A stretch of DNA of 64,000 bases from the NCBI GenBank assembly GCA_014281115.1, contig JACONQ010000012.1, forward strand, positions 310,001-374,000. The letters run 5' to 3'. Origin of the DNA: Laburnicola sp. R22_1 (lineage: Eukaryota > Ascomycota > Dothideomycetes > Pleosporales > Didymosphaeriaceae). This document shows, piece after piece, positions 9,352-20,769 of this stretch. Each line of letters opens with the position of its first letter. Within the stretch, counting starts at the first letter, position 1. The notes below the pieces were generated by a model. It had not been told where the DNA came from, searched no databases, and saw only the letters and a program-made list of their open reading frames with translations. Position numbers and translations under genes: made by a program.

Positions 9352-10215
9352 ATGGACAACAACAAGGCCGTACCAGGCTCGTGGCCTCCGCCATTCACAG
9401 TCGAGCCCAAGTCCTCACATACGCATACATTCATCCTCCTCCACGGCCTAGGGAGCAACGACGAGAAGTTCGGACGCGAGCTCTTGTCCAACGGCACATC
9501 CTCAGCAGGCCAGACGCTCGCGACCGCCTACCCCGGCGCAAAGTTCGTCTTTCCAAAGGTAAAACGGCGGCGATGCACTGCGCTTAGCAGAACAGTCTTG
9601 ACCATGTGGTTTGACTTTTACAGTCTGGCGGACCGCACAGCACGGGAAGAGATGCAGATAGACGGTCTTGCAGAGTCGGTGGGGTACGTGCGATCGATCA
9701 TTGCAGAAGAGATGAAAGCGGTAGCTGCTGAGAATATTGTCTTGGGAGGGCTGAGCCAGGGATGTGCGACAGGTCTTGTGGCGTTGCTCAGCTTGGAGTT
9801 CTCCGTCGGTGCATTTGTAGGGATGAGTGGGCGGCTTCCGTTTCGTCGTGATATCGATGATATCATCAACAGTCCAGAGGCGCAGGAAGACGGAATCCAG
9901 TTCGGAAACGAGGAGCAAGCGGAAGAAGTGAGCCCTGCTGTACAGTCTCTTGCTTTCGTTCGAGACCTGCTTGCTCTCGACGCCGTTGAGGCGAAGGAAC
10001 TCGAGTCGCGGAACGCACTCGCTTCGCCAATTTTCATCAGCCATGGAGCGGAAGATGACAAAGTTCCTTGTAGCTTGGGTGAGCAGGCTGCGCGTACGCT
10101 ATCGTCGCTTGGAATGGGTGTTGCTTGGAAGAAGTATCCTGAGTTGGGGCATTGGTACAAGGTTCCGGAAGAAATCGACGATATCTTGACGTTCTTGCAA
10201 GAACATCTGGCATGA
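9352..10215 (+). CDS. Acyl-protein thioesterase/carboxylesterase-like serine hydrolase
   Basis: The 287-residue product starts MDNNKAVPGSWPPPF. It shows the alpha/beta-hydrolase order of the phospholipase/carboxylesterase family: HTFILLHGLGSND near the N-terminus, FPKVKRRRCTALSRTVLTMW, the nucleophile elbow GGLSQGCA, the acid in SHGAEDDKVP and the catalytic His in ELGHWYK. Relatives remove acyl groups from proteins or hydrolyse small esters in the cytosol; the substrate cannot be told. The frame stays open upstream to an ATG at 9205, but that part follows directly on a transposon end (9183) and has no family character, so 9352 was chosen. No intron is needed; the segment 9559-9620 resembles an intron but codes for a conserved KRRR block. 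Confidence 0.85.
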   Translation: MDNNKAVPGSWPPPFTVEPKSSHTHTFILLHGLGSNDEKFGRELLSNGTSSAGQTLATAYPGAKFVFPKVKRRRCTALSRTVLTMWFDFYSLADRTAREEMQIDGLAESVGYVRSIIAEEMKAVAAENIVLGGLSQGCATGLVALLSLEFSVGAFVGMSGRLPFRRDIDDIINSPEAQEDGIQFGNEEQAEEVSPAVQSLAFVRDLLALDAVEAKELESRNALASPIFISHGAEDDKVPCSLGEQAARTLSSLGMGVAWKKYPELGHWYKVPEEIDDILTFLQEHLA

Positions 10216-11377
10216 GGAAAATATCAAAAATGTTGGCTCATGGATACAGTTACCTTAGCTTATTTACAACATCTTCCATCGATCCCTTACATATACCGCG
10301 CCTGATTCACATGCTTCAACCAAGAGAAAACTTTCATGTAAGCTTGGAAAAAGCGTGCGTGTACATCCGAAAGCAAGAAGAGAGGCGCCGAGCAAACCAC
10401 GTGGCTCCACCACACACTGAATTAATGATGACGAAAGGTAGCATCGTGTATACAAACCAGCCTCACAGAGGGAAACTTAGCATGAGGCAATCGATGAAGC
10501 GAGCATTACTGTATGTAGATGTTCAACGGGGAACAAGTTGAAGACCCTCGTGTATAAATAGAAAATGCATCTAACCGCATTACCTTGGATAGTTAGGTCC
10601 AACAAGGGACTACCTGGCGACCTATTTCCTTGTACTACCTGAGTAATCAACGCGCGGCACCAATTGATCATAGAATTATTAATGTTGGGTGTCAACACCG
10701 CAAGCTCTTTTCATAGTTGGAAAACATGATCTGAATGCTCTTTATTAAATTTGGATATGACTAAGCGTACACGCTTACTATGGCCAGCTAACGTCCCTCT
10801 CGGTGAGAATAGGCAAAGGAAAAAAACACAACATTAAATTTAGATAACAGCGAGAGTAGATCCATGCGCAGATGGCTATGGACAGCGGTGGGATCACCGA
10901 AGCCATTGGCAAGGGACGTCTGGATCATCCACGGGTCTACTTGTATCATGTTACATACCAATAGATACCAGGCCAAGGATCCGAAGAGGTCACGTCGCAT
11001 AATGGCCTTGCTTGTGTAATGAAGGGAACCAACACCACGTAAGTCTGCATTGAGCGCTTCAACATATGAGACGGCAATAGCAAAATATGCTAGATCAATC
11101 GAATCTTGTAGGATCCCAACACAATCATCAGACTGCTTTTTCATTTTCCTCTCCTGCTTTAGGTATCAACACAATTGCTTCCGAGATCGACTCTGGTTCC
11201 GTGGTGTCCAGTCCTTCCCATACAATCCACAACCGCATCCTCGCGGCTTGTGTACCATACTCGTTTTCACAAACGCCATATATTATTACCCCAACGTACC
11301 GTTGAACTGCAAACAGTTCCTCGGGCGCCAGACGATTTGGAGATTACGTTCGAATGTGTCAATAAGCTGCAAGTTAC
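10216..11377. other. Spacer between two convergent genes
   Basis: The spacer lies between the thioesterase stop and the ArgRS stop and should hold both 3' UTRs. A stop-free minus-strand frame (11144-10788) shows no recognisable motif and overlaps a repeat remnant at 10,760-10,830. No RNA gene was seen. Confidence 0.5.
10760..10830. repeat. Remnant of a repeat found in the AT-rich block
   Basis: The bases ctaagcgtacacgcttacta followed by gccagctaacgtccctct and gtgagaatagg match sequence at 29,675-29,745 and 41,141-41,215, and in inverted orientation near 38,960-39,060. Here the copy keeps C and G where the others have T and A, so it gives a less mutated version of that element end. Confidence 0.6.
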
Positions 11378-13737
11378 TTACATGCGCTGAACGGGGCTCA
11401 ACCCCAGAATGCGCATGCCGTTATTCAGTGTCTGTCGAGCCGCTGTGTATAACGCCAGCCTAGAATTGGTTAGTAATGCAATGAAGTAGGTAGGTAGGGC
11501 GACGACATACCGGGCAAGCATGATTTCCCTCTCTGATCCGAGGATCTGCATGTGATCGTAAGACGAGGATAGCGCGTGCGACAACTTAAATCTAGTTTCC
11601 TCCACATCAGCATTATCCAAGCCAACAAGTGAAGGCGACTTACAGATAAGTAAGCACAGTCGTCGGTTCCTGTGTCTTCAACGCGGTAGTGAAAACATCA
11701 GGCCAGCTCGCTAATTGGCGGACCAGGTCTATCGCCTGAGGCTCCTTGAGTAGAGAGAGATCTGCGGCGGTGGCAAGGTCGATGTCTGCAACTTCCGGCA
11801 CAGCCGCGGTGACCTTGCGGGTTATGCTGCAGAGACGGGCGTGCGCATACTGGAGGTATGGCCCGGTATCTCCCTCGAAGCTGGTCATCCTGTCCATGTC
11901 GAAGGTGTAGTTGTTGATACGCTTACCCTTCATATCTTGTACCATGACTGCGGAGATACCTAACACGTCTGCGGTTTTGATGGGGTCTTCGACCTAGAAG
12001 TGACGGTGATCAGTAGATGTTTGTAGGCACATTGCTGGTCGGACAGAAGGCCAGAATGGGACCTACCTGATCATACTTGGCTTGGTTGGTTTTCATGACT
12101 TCATGCATCTTTTCGGCAACAGTCTCGAGAATATCGTCCAGAAATTTTGCGGTACCTTTCCTAGTGGACATGCCGAGCACCATTCCAAAATTTACGTGCG
12201 TGCAAGCAGCAGCCAGCTCCTTGTAGCCCATAGCTTCCAGGATTTTGAACAGCTGAGCAAGATGAAGATCTTGTTGACTGGCTATCACATATATCATCTT
12301 GTCGAACTTATACTTCTCGTATCGCTCCGATACGGCCCCGATATCACGTGTGAGGTATAGCGACGTGCCGTCCTTCTTCCTCACAACCGCCTTACCAAGC
12401 TTTTTCGAGTACTTGGTTAGGTCGACAATGACGGCACCTTCACTTTCTTCACTGACTTTCTTCTCCTCCATAACTTTTGCAGCGCGGTCCATACTCTCAT
12501 CCTTGACCTGCGATTCGCCGCTGTAATCGTCATAGCGGATGTTGAGGCGTGCATAAGTCTGCTTGTACTTCTCAATGGAAAGATCTCGGAAACGCTTCCA
12601 GATACCCAAAGCAACAGGCTCGCCCTCAGTCATCCTCTTGAAATATTTCCTCGCCTGCTCGTCAACACCATTCTCTTGAATGTCTTGAATCTTCTTCTCT
12701 AGCTCAGACGTGTCCTCTCCCTTCTCACTCAGCTCGGCAATCTTTGCCTTTGTTGTTTTCACAGTCTCCGCCTCGTCTGCAGCCGTCTTGGAGATCTTGA
12801 CGTAGACATCGTATAGGTGGGCAATTGGATTTTTTACGAGCTCTTCTTCCGAACCGTATAGGTCAAAGCCTATCGCTAAGACACCGTACTGCTTACCCCA
12901 GTCACCCAAGTAGTTCATTCGGATTATGTCCCAGCCAGCAGCCTCGTACAGATTTGCGAGGAAGCCTCCTATGATGGTGCTCCGCAAATGGCCTGCATGG
13001 AATGGCTTCGCGATGTTTGGCGAACTGAACTCCACAATCATCTTCTTGCGACCTTTGGAGGGGTCCGCGGGATCTTGGAGACCATGCGAGCTGTTGAAAC
13101 CGTATGAATCGCCAGCCTTCAAGACGGTCGGAACCACCAAGCTGGTCAATGCCTCGGGCTTGAACCAGAAGTTCAAGAAGGTTCCCGTAACAACAGCCTT
13201 GCTCACCAGTGGAGTTTCCGGGAACTTGTCCCCTATCTCCTGCGCGAATTTCTTCATGTCCTTGCGCTTCTGGCGCAGCGCCGGCACCGCCAGCTGGAGG
13301 TCCCCATTTTCACTCTTGGCCGTCCACTGCAGCGTGGGGTATATGATGCTGTGTTCGATGCCGGTGACTTGCGATATCAGTTCGGTGACATGGGAGCGGT
13401 ACAGGTCGAACGGGTTGAGCGCAGGGTAGGTATTCGGTTCGGCGGGCACCTTGACCACGCCCAGTGTCTTCAGCCTGTCGGTCAAGGCATCGAGCGACTG
13501 CGCTTGCTTTGACGCGTCCATGGTCGCGAACGGGTGGAAAGGTCGGGTGTCGATCTGCGAGGACGGGCGTGCGAATAGGAGGGGACGCGGGGTCTTGTAC
13601 GCAGGGAGAAACGGAGCAGGTGTGACGCGTGGGTGAGTCAGTGAATGAGCCAAGCAGGGGTGAGTCGCCAGCGGCCTCGAAAATAAGCGGAGCGAAGAAG
13701 GGAAAGTGTTGGGTGGTGGGCGGAGCGGGCGCGGCAT
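11378..13737 (-). CDS. Arginyl-tRNA synthetase, four exons, two candidate starts
   Basis: Exons are 13737-12067, 11993-11644, 11591-11511 and 11459-11378, with introns of 73, 52 and 51 bp. They join without a break into 727 residues. The class I signature HAGH lies in FSSPNIAKPFHAGHLRSTIIGGF, and the KMSKS-equivalent is MSTRKGT. The C-terminus LGLSPVQRM is typical of the family. The enzyme charges tRNA-Arg for translation. The first 72 residues are rich in Arg, Pro, Ser and Phe with a single acidic residue, like a mitochondrial presequence. A second ATG at 13521 opens MDASKQAQSLDALTDRL, the usual cytosolic N-terminus. One gene could therefore supply both compartments through alternative starts. 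A Fot1/pogo element begins 163 bp upstream of the first ATG. Confidence 0.92.
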
Positions 13738-13899
13738 AGGCTGGACAACGAGGGTGGGGCGGCCTGGTATGCGTCAATGGAGCTCAGAATTTCCAGACTG
13801 CGCGCGGGGCACCGATGAGTCGCCAAGCACACTGCACGCTGGTGCGGCTAGCCTCTTCCGGTTAGACACATGCCTATACACTGTACACTGTATGATATA

Positions 13900-13987
13900 A
13901 GCTCGCGCACAAGGAACTCGCGCACCCCTAGTTCTCGCGCACCCCCACCAAATCGCGCCCCCTCACAAAGACGCGTATTTTATCAAC
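13900..13987 (+). repeat. Left terminal inverted repeat of the Fot1/pogo element
   Basis: About 88 bp matching the reverse complement of 15597-15684. It contains three spaced CTCGCGCAC motifs, possibly the transposase binding sites. Confidence 0.9.
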
Positions 13988-14001
13988 ACTTCTTGTTCAA
14001 T

Positions 14002-15592
14002 ATGGATATACGCGAGTAGAGTATACAATTTGCTATTGCGCAATACAATGCTGGCGTTTTTACAAGCCAACGAGCCGCCGTAAAGGCCTACGGTGTTCCT
14101 CCCTCCACCCTACGCGATCGACTAGGTGGCATGGCGAACAGACGCGCCAGCCACGCCAACCAGCAGCGATTGACACCGGATCAAGAAAGCTTCCTAGTAG
14201 AGTGGATTCTTGAGCAGGATACTAATGGCTACCCTCCCTCGCACGCGCGCTCGAGAAATGGCGACCCGAATTCTCCGTATGAACGGCGACGTAGAGCCTC
14301 TAGGCAAAAGGTGGATGCAACACTTTATACAGCGCAACCCACGCGTTGCTTCTGTTATAGGGAGAAAGCTAGATACAAGCCGCGCTGAGGCAGCTACACT
14401 AGAACAAATTAACGCGTTTCTTGAGCTATTTGAGCGCGTCAGAATCAGGCTAGGCATACAGGCAGAGAATATCTGGAATATTGATGAGACTGGTATTGCC
14501 CTTGGTGTAGGTACCAACTCTAGGGTGCTCGCAAATAGCCAAAAAAGAAAGGCTTACATTAAGTCGCCAGAGAATCGCGAGTGGGTCTCAATAATTGAGG
14601 CTGTATCAGCTACAGGGCAGAAGCTGCCCTGCGCTGTTATTTTCAAAGGCCAGAGCCTACAAACAACCTGGTTTCCAGCATCTATACCAAATTGGCTCTA
14701 TACAACCTTAGAGAATGGGTGGACCTCGCAGGAGATAGGCCTTGAGTGGTTGCGCCGGCTCTTTCTACCAGAATCAGCGCCTAAGGGTAGCCAATACCGG
14801 CTACTCCTCTGCGACGCGCATAGTAGCCATGTGAATATTGAGTTCCTCTGGGCTTGCAAGCAGGCTCGAGTAGAGCTTCTATTTCTACCAGCTCATTCAA
14901 CACACCTCCTACAGCCGCTAGATCTATCAGGGTTCTTGGTTATTAAGTCGAACTATAAAAATCACATACGCGACCTGGCGAGCCTCGATGACGCCGCGCC
15001 TATTAAGAAGGCGCGCTTTATTAGCTACTACCACCTAGCTAGAGAGGAAGGCCTCTTAGAGAGGGTGATTCGGGCTGGCTGGCGCGCTGCTGGTCTTGTT
15101 CCCTATAACCCTAATCAGGTACTTCTATCCTCACAGGTTATAGGCAGGCCAGCAACGCCGCCACGCCTACCTCAGGACCTCAACGCGATCAATACGCTCT
15201 ATCGCACCCCTCAGAAACCTTAGGACGTGTACGCAACTCAGAAACATATTGAGAGGTCACAAGAGCTATTAAAACCTACGCGCCAGGCATTCCAAAAAAT
15301 GAGCAAGGCAATAGCTATTAGCAATAGTCGAGCAGCAAAGCAGGAATCAATAATCTCTCGCCTACAGTATCAACTAGAGGCTACTAGCTCTCAGAAAAAG
15401 CGGAAACGAATCACTGTAGATTACAACCAAAGATTTGCTGATATTGAGAGTATCAAGCGTACAGTTGATCAAGCTGCTGCTGCAGAAGCTCAGAGCTCTA
15501 GGCCTAGAGCTCAGAGGCGTGCTGTAGCTATAGGGAGGGCAGCGCCTGATACTACCTTTCAATCTATGTGCATGGAGTGGCAATTAGAATAG
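14002..15592 (+). pseudogene. Fot1/pogo transposase with three lesions
   Basis: Reading from the ATG at 14002, the product has an N-terminal helix-turn-helix (QRAAVKAYGVPPSTLRDRLG), a CENPB-type region (SFLVEWILEQDTNGYPPSHAR), and the catalytic domain with its three Asp sites in NIDETGIALG, LLLCDAHSSHV and LLQPLDLSGF. A Lys-rich coiled-coil tail ends the protein. Three defects are visible: TAG at 14017-14019 (probably TGG originally), a frameshift of about -2 near 14246 inside a GCGCGC run, and TAG at 15221-15223. The catalytic half, 14,260-15,220, is an unbroken frame. The element is therefore unlikely to make its own transposase but could be moved by another copy. Confidence 0.88.
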
Positions 15593-15596
15593 GCGT

Positions 15597-15684
15597 TAAT
15601 AAAATACGCGTCTTTTTTGTGCGGGTGCGCGATTTGGTGGGGTGCGCGAGTACTAGGGGTGCGCGAGTTCCTTGTGCGCGAGCT
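15597..15684 (-). repeat. Right terminal inverted repeat of the Fot1/pogo element
   Basis: Mirror of the left repeat, ending in TTGTGCGCGAGCT just before the TA duplication. Confidence 0.9.
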
Positions 15685-18600
15685 TACCACGGATAGACCG
15701 ACAAACTCGTGCTATAAAACTTGGCCATGGTGAAAGAAAGCCTTGAAAGCCCATGGATCATGGCTGTGAATAAAATCGAAGCTTTTGCCTTCATTGTTCA
15801 AGAATCTGGCCGTCAGGTTGGGGATTGTGCTGTCGTGCTCATCAAAACGGTCGTTACAAGGACCTGATTTGGTCAGATGTATACGTCGTCTTGTGGGCCC
15901 TCAGAGTGCAATACGTAGTGAGCTGCAGCGTGCGTCAGGTGCCACGCAGGCCTATTTTGTGCTCGCCAGCGCCCTCGGACCTGGATTCGGTCGTGCAGAC
16001 GCCGTCATACCAGCCATGTTATCTCTTTCCAGACGTACGGGCATCAGACACGACTCAGTACTAGGTGGCGAAACCGAGACTGATCTTAGCTGAAAGCTCA
16101 AGAAGCAGACAGACGCCGATGGCGGAGAGCCTACCATGCTATCGGGAACGGATCTATGCCTACGAACAGCTGTTTGTGCAATGTTTGACAGGGCGCGCAG
16201 AAGAGCGCAATGCATGCGTGGAAGCTTCTGAGACTGGCGAACCCTGATCGGGAAGCCATGGTCTTCTCCGTTACCCTGGGTCCACGAGAAGAAGAGAAGA
16301 ACACTCACAATTCGGCATGGCGGAAGGTGGCCGACAGTCTTGTGCTGCAATGCTGAGACCGGGTCTTTTCGAAGGGCCGCTAGGTTGACTAAAACAAGAC
16401 CAGAAGAGTCCTTGGTAGTGACCGGCATCCAGAGTGGTTGCGAACAACGTGCTCTCCGCAAAGCGACAAACGAGGGCTTATACCATAGGCACACACTTGT
16501 TGCTGTCGGTGGACAGATTGCCACCGAAAATGCCGCGGGATGCCGTTGGTGTTCAGGCTTTGTCGGGTGCTGTTGCAGTGTGAGGTGCTGCTGCACTAAC
16601 CATAAGAAGTGATTGAGGGTAGCCGCTCGCATTTGCCGCCGTGAACATACGATGCGAGCGTGGCTATGGGGCTTCCGCATCGGGAAAGTCCAAAGATACT
16701 CATTACGCACCACTGTTGAAGCGATATTATTCGGGCGAATGTATGAGTGCTAGTCACGCTCTCTTGAGACACCTGGAGTAACGACACCTATCGCTAGCCA
16801 GTGAACTTCTTAAGCCTAGCGATCGTGTACTACCACATGTGCTTAATTTCCGAATAGCGGTGCCTGTGAGTTAATGTAGAGAAAGCGACGCAGCATCTCA
16901 AGATGCATGTAAAGGCAAATGAAGAACTGCAGATAGCAGAATAAGTAATGTGGAGAACAAGGTAAACAGGACCTCGGTGATAAAGAATGAAGAAGACCCA
17001 GACAGGCATCTTCGGACCCAACGACTTGGTTTCGGCTACGGCTACGCTTCCGCAAAAGCATGGTTGCGTGCATCGCACCCAGGATCTAAGGCGCTCGATA
17101 CGAGATCTGGCACAGCCCAAACAGTTAACGTGCGGCAAAGACAAGCCACCACGACCGTGTGCGTTCACATATATTGGATTTTCCTTGTCCGGAATCGTAA
17201 GAGGACAATGGATACCTGCGACGCCGTAAAATCTTGTCCGTGGACGCTCAGCTTGACAATGCGCGGAGCGTAACCGGGTGGCAGGCCTCTTGATTCAGCA
17301 GATGCGAGAAGTTAGCGCATAATCCGTTCTATCAGCAGAATCGGTGGTACTGATCGTGCTTCTGCATGCGTCTGAGCCTTGGAACAAGACGTATTAATAC
17401 ATACTTGAACCACCGTACGTAAGTCATTCGTTTTCACTTTTGCAAAACTGACAGCTCACCTCATGGTTTTCTGACCGGTATGCGTAACAACATTCGGATG
17501 TCGGGCCCAAAATTTATGCGGGAGATGATATGTAGACTTGCTTGAATGATAACGTCGGTACCGGGCGATTAGAGGTTGAGAGCTTAAACTTCATTTGGTG
17601 GTGTACATCACTGGAAATATGCAAGTGACCGGCCATTGCGCTTGTGCCGCTTCGGCGACGCAACTCTAGCCATGTGGAGCAAGGAAATTGGGTGCGGAGT
17701 AGTTCGGCGTCTGTGCCTATGTTTAGATACCCAAAGTGAACTGCGTAGCTGATCGGAATAATCGCCACGGGCGGCAGATCTGAGAGATCTGCCAGCCACG
17801 AAGCGGCAGGATACAGGGTTGGGCACATAATGTTGATGCTTTTGGCCACAACCAGTTTTGCTTTTCGAGACCACTAAGACCGCGTTCCATCGAGGGGCTT
17901 TGCAGTCGTACAAGCATGGTCCTTGGGTCCACGAAGCCTGACAGTCGGTATTGGTCGCTTGTGATCCTGGTCAACACGCAGCCATAGGAAAGGATCTCGA
18001 AAGTCCACGAGACAAGCTAGATGGTTTACAATGGTCGACCCGGCAATCAGGAGAAAGACGCCACGACTCAACGACGGCGAGAAGATGCATATATGCATCA
18101 TGCCATCACCAAGGCTGCGTCCACTTTACAACGACAAGTGCCTGGATCGATCTGGGAACCTGCATAGAGCGCACGGGTGAATTTTGCAGATGTATCAAGA
18201 CGTTCCCATTGGAGCACACGAATCGTACAAATCGGTCTTTGTGCTTCAGCATCCCCGCCGCCATATGATTCACCAGGGGTCCCAGAGAGAGATAACGCAC
18301 GGGGGGCGGCCGAAATCAGGAAGACGCTGTCGAGACCAATAGCGGAAGGCGGAACGCCATGTCGAGCAAGACGCAACCCCCACCAGGAGAGGCAAGAGCA
18401 ATCATGGTGCTGGGACGGAGAAGGAGCGTATAAATGGCCGCGGCATCTTTCTGCAATGGCCCTCGTCACTGCATAAAGCGGATTGCAGCGCCGGCTTCGC
18501 AGGCATTGGCTCAGGGTCTGCTTCTACGACCGAGACAAGACTCCCTCTCCACCAGCAACGGTCCAGGGAGAATCCGAAGCGTCAGCCGAGCGCGGAGGCT

Positions 18601-19816
18601 GCGACGGTCGTGACAGTGTTCGGTCGACGGGTGCAGGACAGACGGGATTGTCGGAAGAGCTCGGGCCTGAGGCAAGACGGTGAGTTGAGCAGCACCCCAA
18701 GGTTATGCCGCCGGTCTGGTGTGCAGGCGGCGGCTGGCGGATGCACCTGGTACTGAGGGGAAAGCATGGCTGATATATCGAGGGCAGGCTCCCATCCGCG
18801 CCGGCGCCGTCCAGAGGCCCCGAAGTGCCGCGCTGCCGGAATTCATCGTCGCCGTCGACGTCGTCGCGCCGGTGAAAGTGAAAGGTCGAGGCTGTTCGCA
18901 CGGGTGCCACGAGCCACGACGTCCGAGGCGCTGGAAAAGCGAGCACGCGCTCCGAGTCACGACTGCTGCCGTCGTCGGCTGTCCAGCAAGCGCCGTGTGT
19001 GGCCGAGCAACGAAGGTGAGCACACTCAATTTCGCTTCGATGCGCGTTCCTGCCTAGTTGTGTTCGGCGGCCACCCCTGCCGGCCACATGGCCAACCGGG
19101 AAGCGGCGATGCACATTGCAGGCAGGGGCTTGTCAATGCTCACGGCCCTCGCTGCAACACCCTCTGCTCCATCTTCCCCAGCTACCCCGCCGTCCTCACC
19201 CATCTTATTTGCGCTCTGTTATGCTGTTCCCCTTTGCGGCCTCTTCGCTGTTCCGTGTGCGTGCAAAAGGCCACGCCCTAGCCCAGGTCGGCGTATCGCC
19301 AGGCCCCCGGCGCGCCCTACGGCGGTCCGTCCGTCACTGCGCGTCCCGTCCTGTGGGGCACGCCGGGGCCTAGCAGACGTTTTCTGAACCTCACCTCAGC
19401 TCACCATCCATATCCGTCTGGACATATGGGCTCGCGGCCTTTCGTCACCTCAGAAGACGGCCGGCTGAAATTAAAGGGCACCAAAGTCGGCTTCCGTCTG
19501 CCCGAAGCGACTCTGGTAGTCGGCCAGCATACTGTCCATCAGATAGCTATGATGAGAGGGCTGACTCGTGGCTTGGGCTTCATTTCCCTATCACTGCATC
19601 CAACATTCCGCCAATCTCGTTGATCATGGCCGTGGTATACATTGCCAGCTTCTGGCACCTCGGTCGCCTTCCTGTGTTCCATTTCTCCCATGTGTTTTGC
19701 CAGATACCATTGTTCATACCTCATTTCTACCGCCCGGCATAACAGCAGAAGCTGAGCATTGCCCGGCGTCTACTAAAGTACCTATACTAAACGAGTCCAG
19801 GTTTATCCTTCAGCAG
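15685..19816. other. Gene-like base composition but no recognisable gene
   Basis: About 4.1 kb with GC-balanced composition. Several stop-free frames up to about 250 codons exist on both strands (for example minus 16713-15952), but they overlap one another, have no motif and have shuffled composition. I could not build a spliced model. The part from about 19.0 kb onward may be promoter and 5' leader of the velvet-like gene. No tRNA cloverleaf or repeat family was seen. Confidence 0.4.
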
Positions 19817-20769
19817 ATGCGAAGTTGCCGTGGCCGAGGAAGAGGTAGAAATCCAAATCCTTCGCGGGATACGTCGAGCAGAGGGTCCAGGTCCAGCGTA
19901 CGCCATACCACTCCGCGAACCCGCCACAACGCGTCAGTAAGACGATCTGCCCGGATAGCAGAACTGCTCAACGGCGAACTCAACGGTGACGCTGAGCCAC
20001 CAGCAAGCAACTCCATGGCTTACGTTGCGCGACCACGGACGCTTGACAGCAGATCAGCTCGTTCACGACAACCGTCTGGAAACAACCGGGTGCCACGACC
20101 AAATCGGCAATCGCTCTCGCCTGAGGAAAACGGGTACGCCATGGACATCATTGTGCAGCCGCCTTCGAGCGCCAGCGCCGGCGACTCGATCAATGGAACC
20201 ATCATCGTTCGCATTCGAACAACAAACCCAAACAGAAATCAGGCAACCGAGGAAGCTTCGAATCTTGCTGCTATTGCATCGCTAGTGCCTGGACCCGGTT
20301 CCACTGTTCCGACAGACCCCACGGTGCTCAACACACTCATTGCTGGCCGGAGGTGCGTCAACATACACACGCTGGCCGACGACGAAGCAGACGGCTCAAT
20401 TGCATCCATGGAACTAAACGATCCACGTGCTATCGGCTACATGCGCTTCTCAGAACTCGTTATCCGCCAGGCCGGCACGTATCGAATACGTATCACGCTC
20501 ATTCGGATCCGATACTCGAGCTCAGACCCACCCGTAGCCTCTGTTACAGGAGGGCAATCAGTCCAGATTGTCGATTCAAACCCGATCGTCGTTCAGGCAA
20601 GCGGCCCGACGGCGTATAATGGTAAGTACATGGTGGCCAAATATTGAGTCATAATTTCGGTTCCTGATTTGTGTGCTTTCTTTCCTGTATAGGACACGAA
20701 CAAAATGAAGAAGATGATGGTGGATGGATGGACGTTTTGAGGACCATTCAAACGCGACGTAGGTCGTAA
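19817..20769 (+). CDS. Divergent velvet-domain-like protein, two exons
   Basis: Exon 1 (19817-20621) and exon 2 (20693-20769) join across a GTAAGT..TAG intron of 71 bp to give 293 residues ending TRRRS. The N-terminus is Arg/Gly/Ser-rich (CRGRGRGRNPNPS), basic and probably disordered. From about residue 108 a beta-rich domain reads MDIIVQPPSSASAGDS, then RAIGYMRFSELVIRQAGTYR, IRITLIRI and VQIVDSNPIVVQ. This resembles the velvet fold, where the conserved core reads roughly GxFxFxDLxVRxxGxYRLRFxL. Velvet proteins (VosA, VelB, VeA) are DNA-binding regulators of development and secondary metabolism in fungi. The Cys and Arg positions of canonical members are mostly missing, so this is a distant member at best. 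The start is uncertain: the frame is open upstream to 19568. Confidence 0.6.

Larger units (their letters stand above)
13900..15684 (+). mobile_element. Fot1/pogo DNA transposon with about 88-bp terminal inverted repeats
   Basis: The element is 1,785 bp and flanked by TA at 13898-13899 and 15685-15686, as expected for the Tc1/mariner/pogo superfamily. Both ends begin AGCTCGCGCACAAGGAACTC and remain almost identical for about 88 bp, with a few substitutions and indels. The inside encodes one transposase in the same direction. It is far less AT-shifted than the copies beyond 22.8 kb, so it arrived later or escaped most RIP. It sits in the upstream region of the ArgRS gene. Confidence 0.93.

Noticed and set aside
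9559..9620. Intron in the thioesterase gene
   Set aside because: A GTAAAA..CAG pair is present, but the segment encodes the KRRR-CTAL block expected in the family and the frame is open.
10788..11144. 118-codon minus-strand frame downstream of ArgRS
   Set aside because: No motif, overlaps a repeat remnant and lies where the ArgRS 3' UTR should be; no splice model joins it to coding sequence.
15952..16713. 254-codon minus-strand frame
   Set aside because: Composition and residue order look random, several other frames are open over the same bases, and nothing resembling a domain is present.
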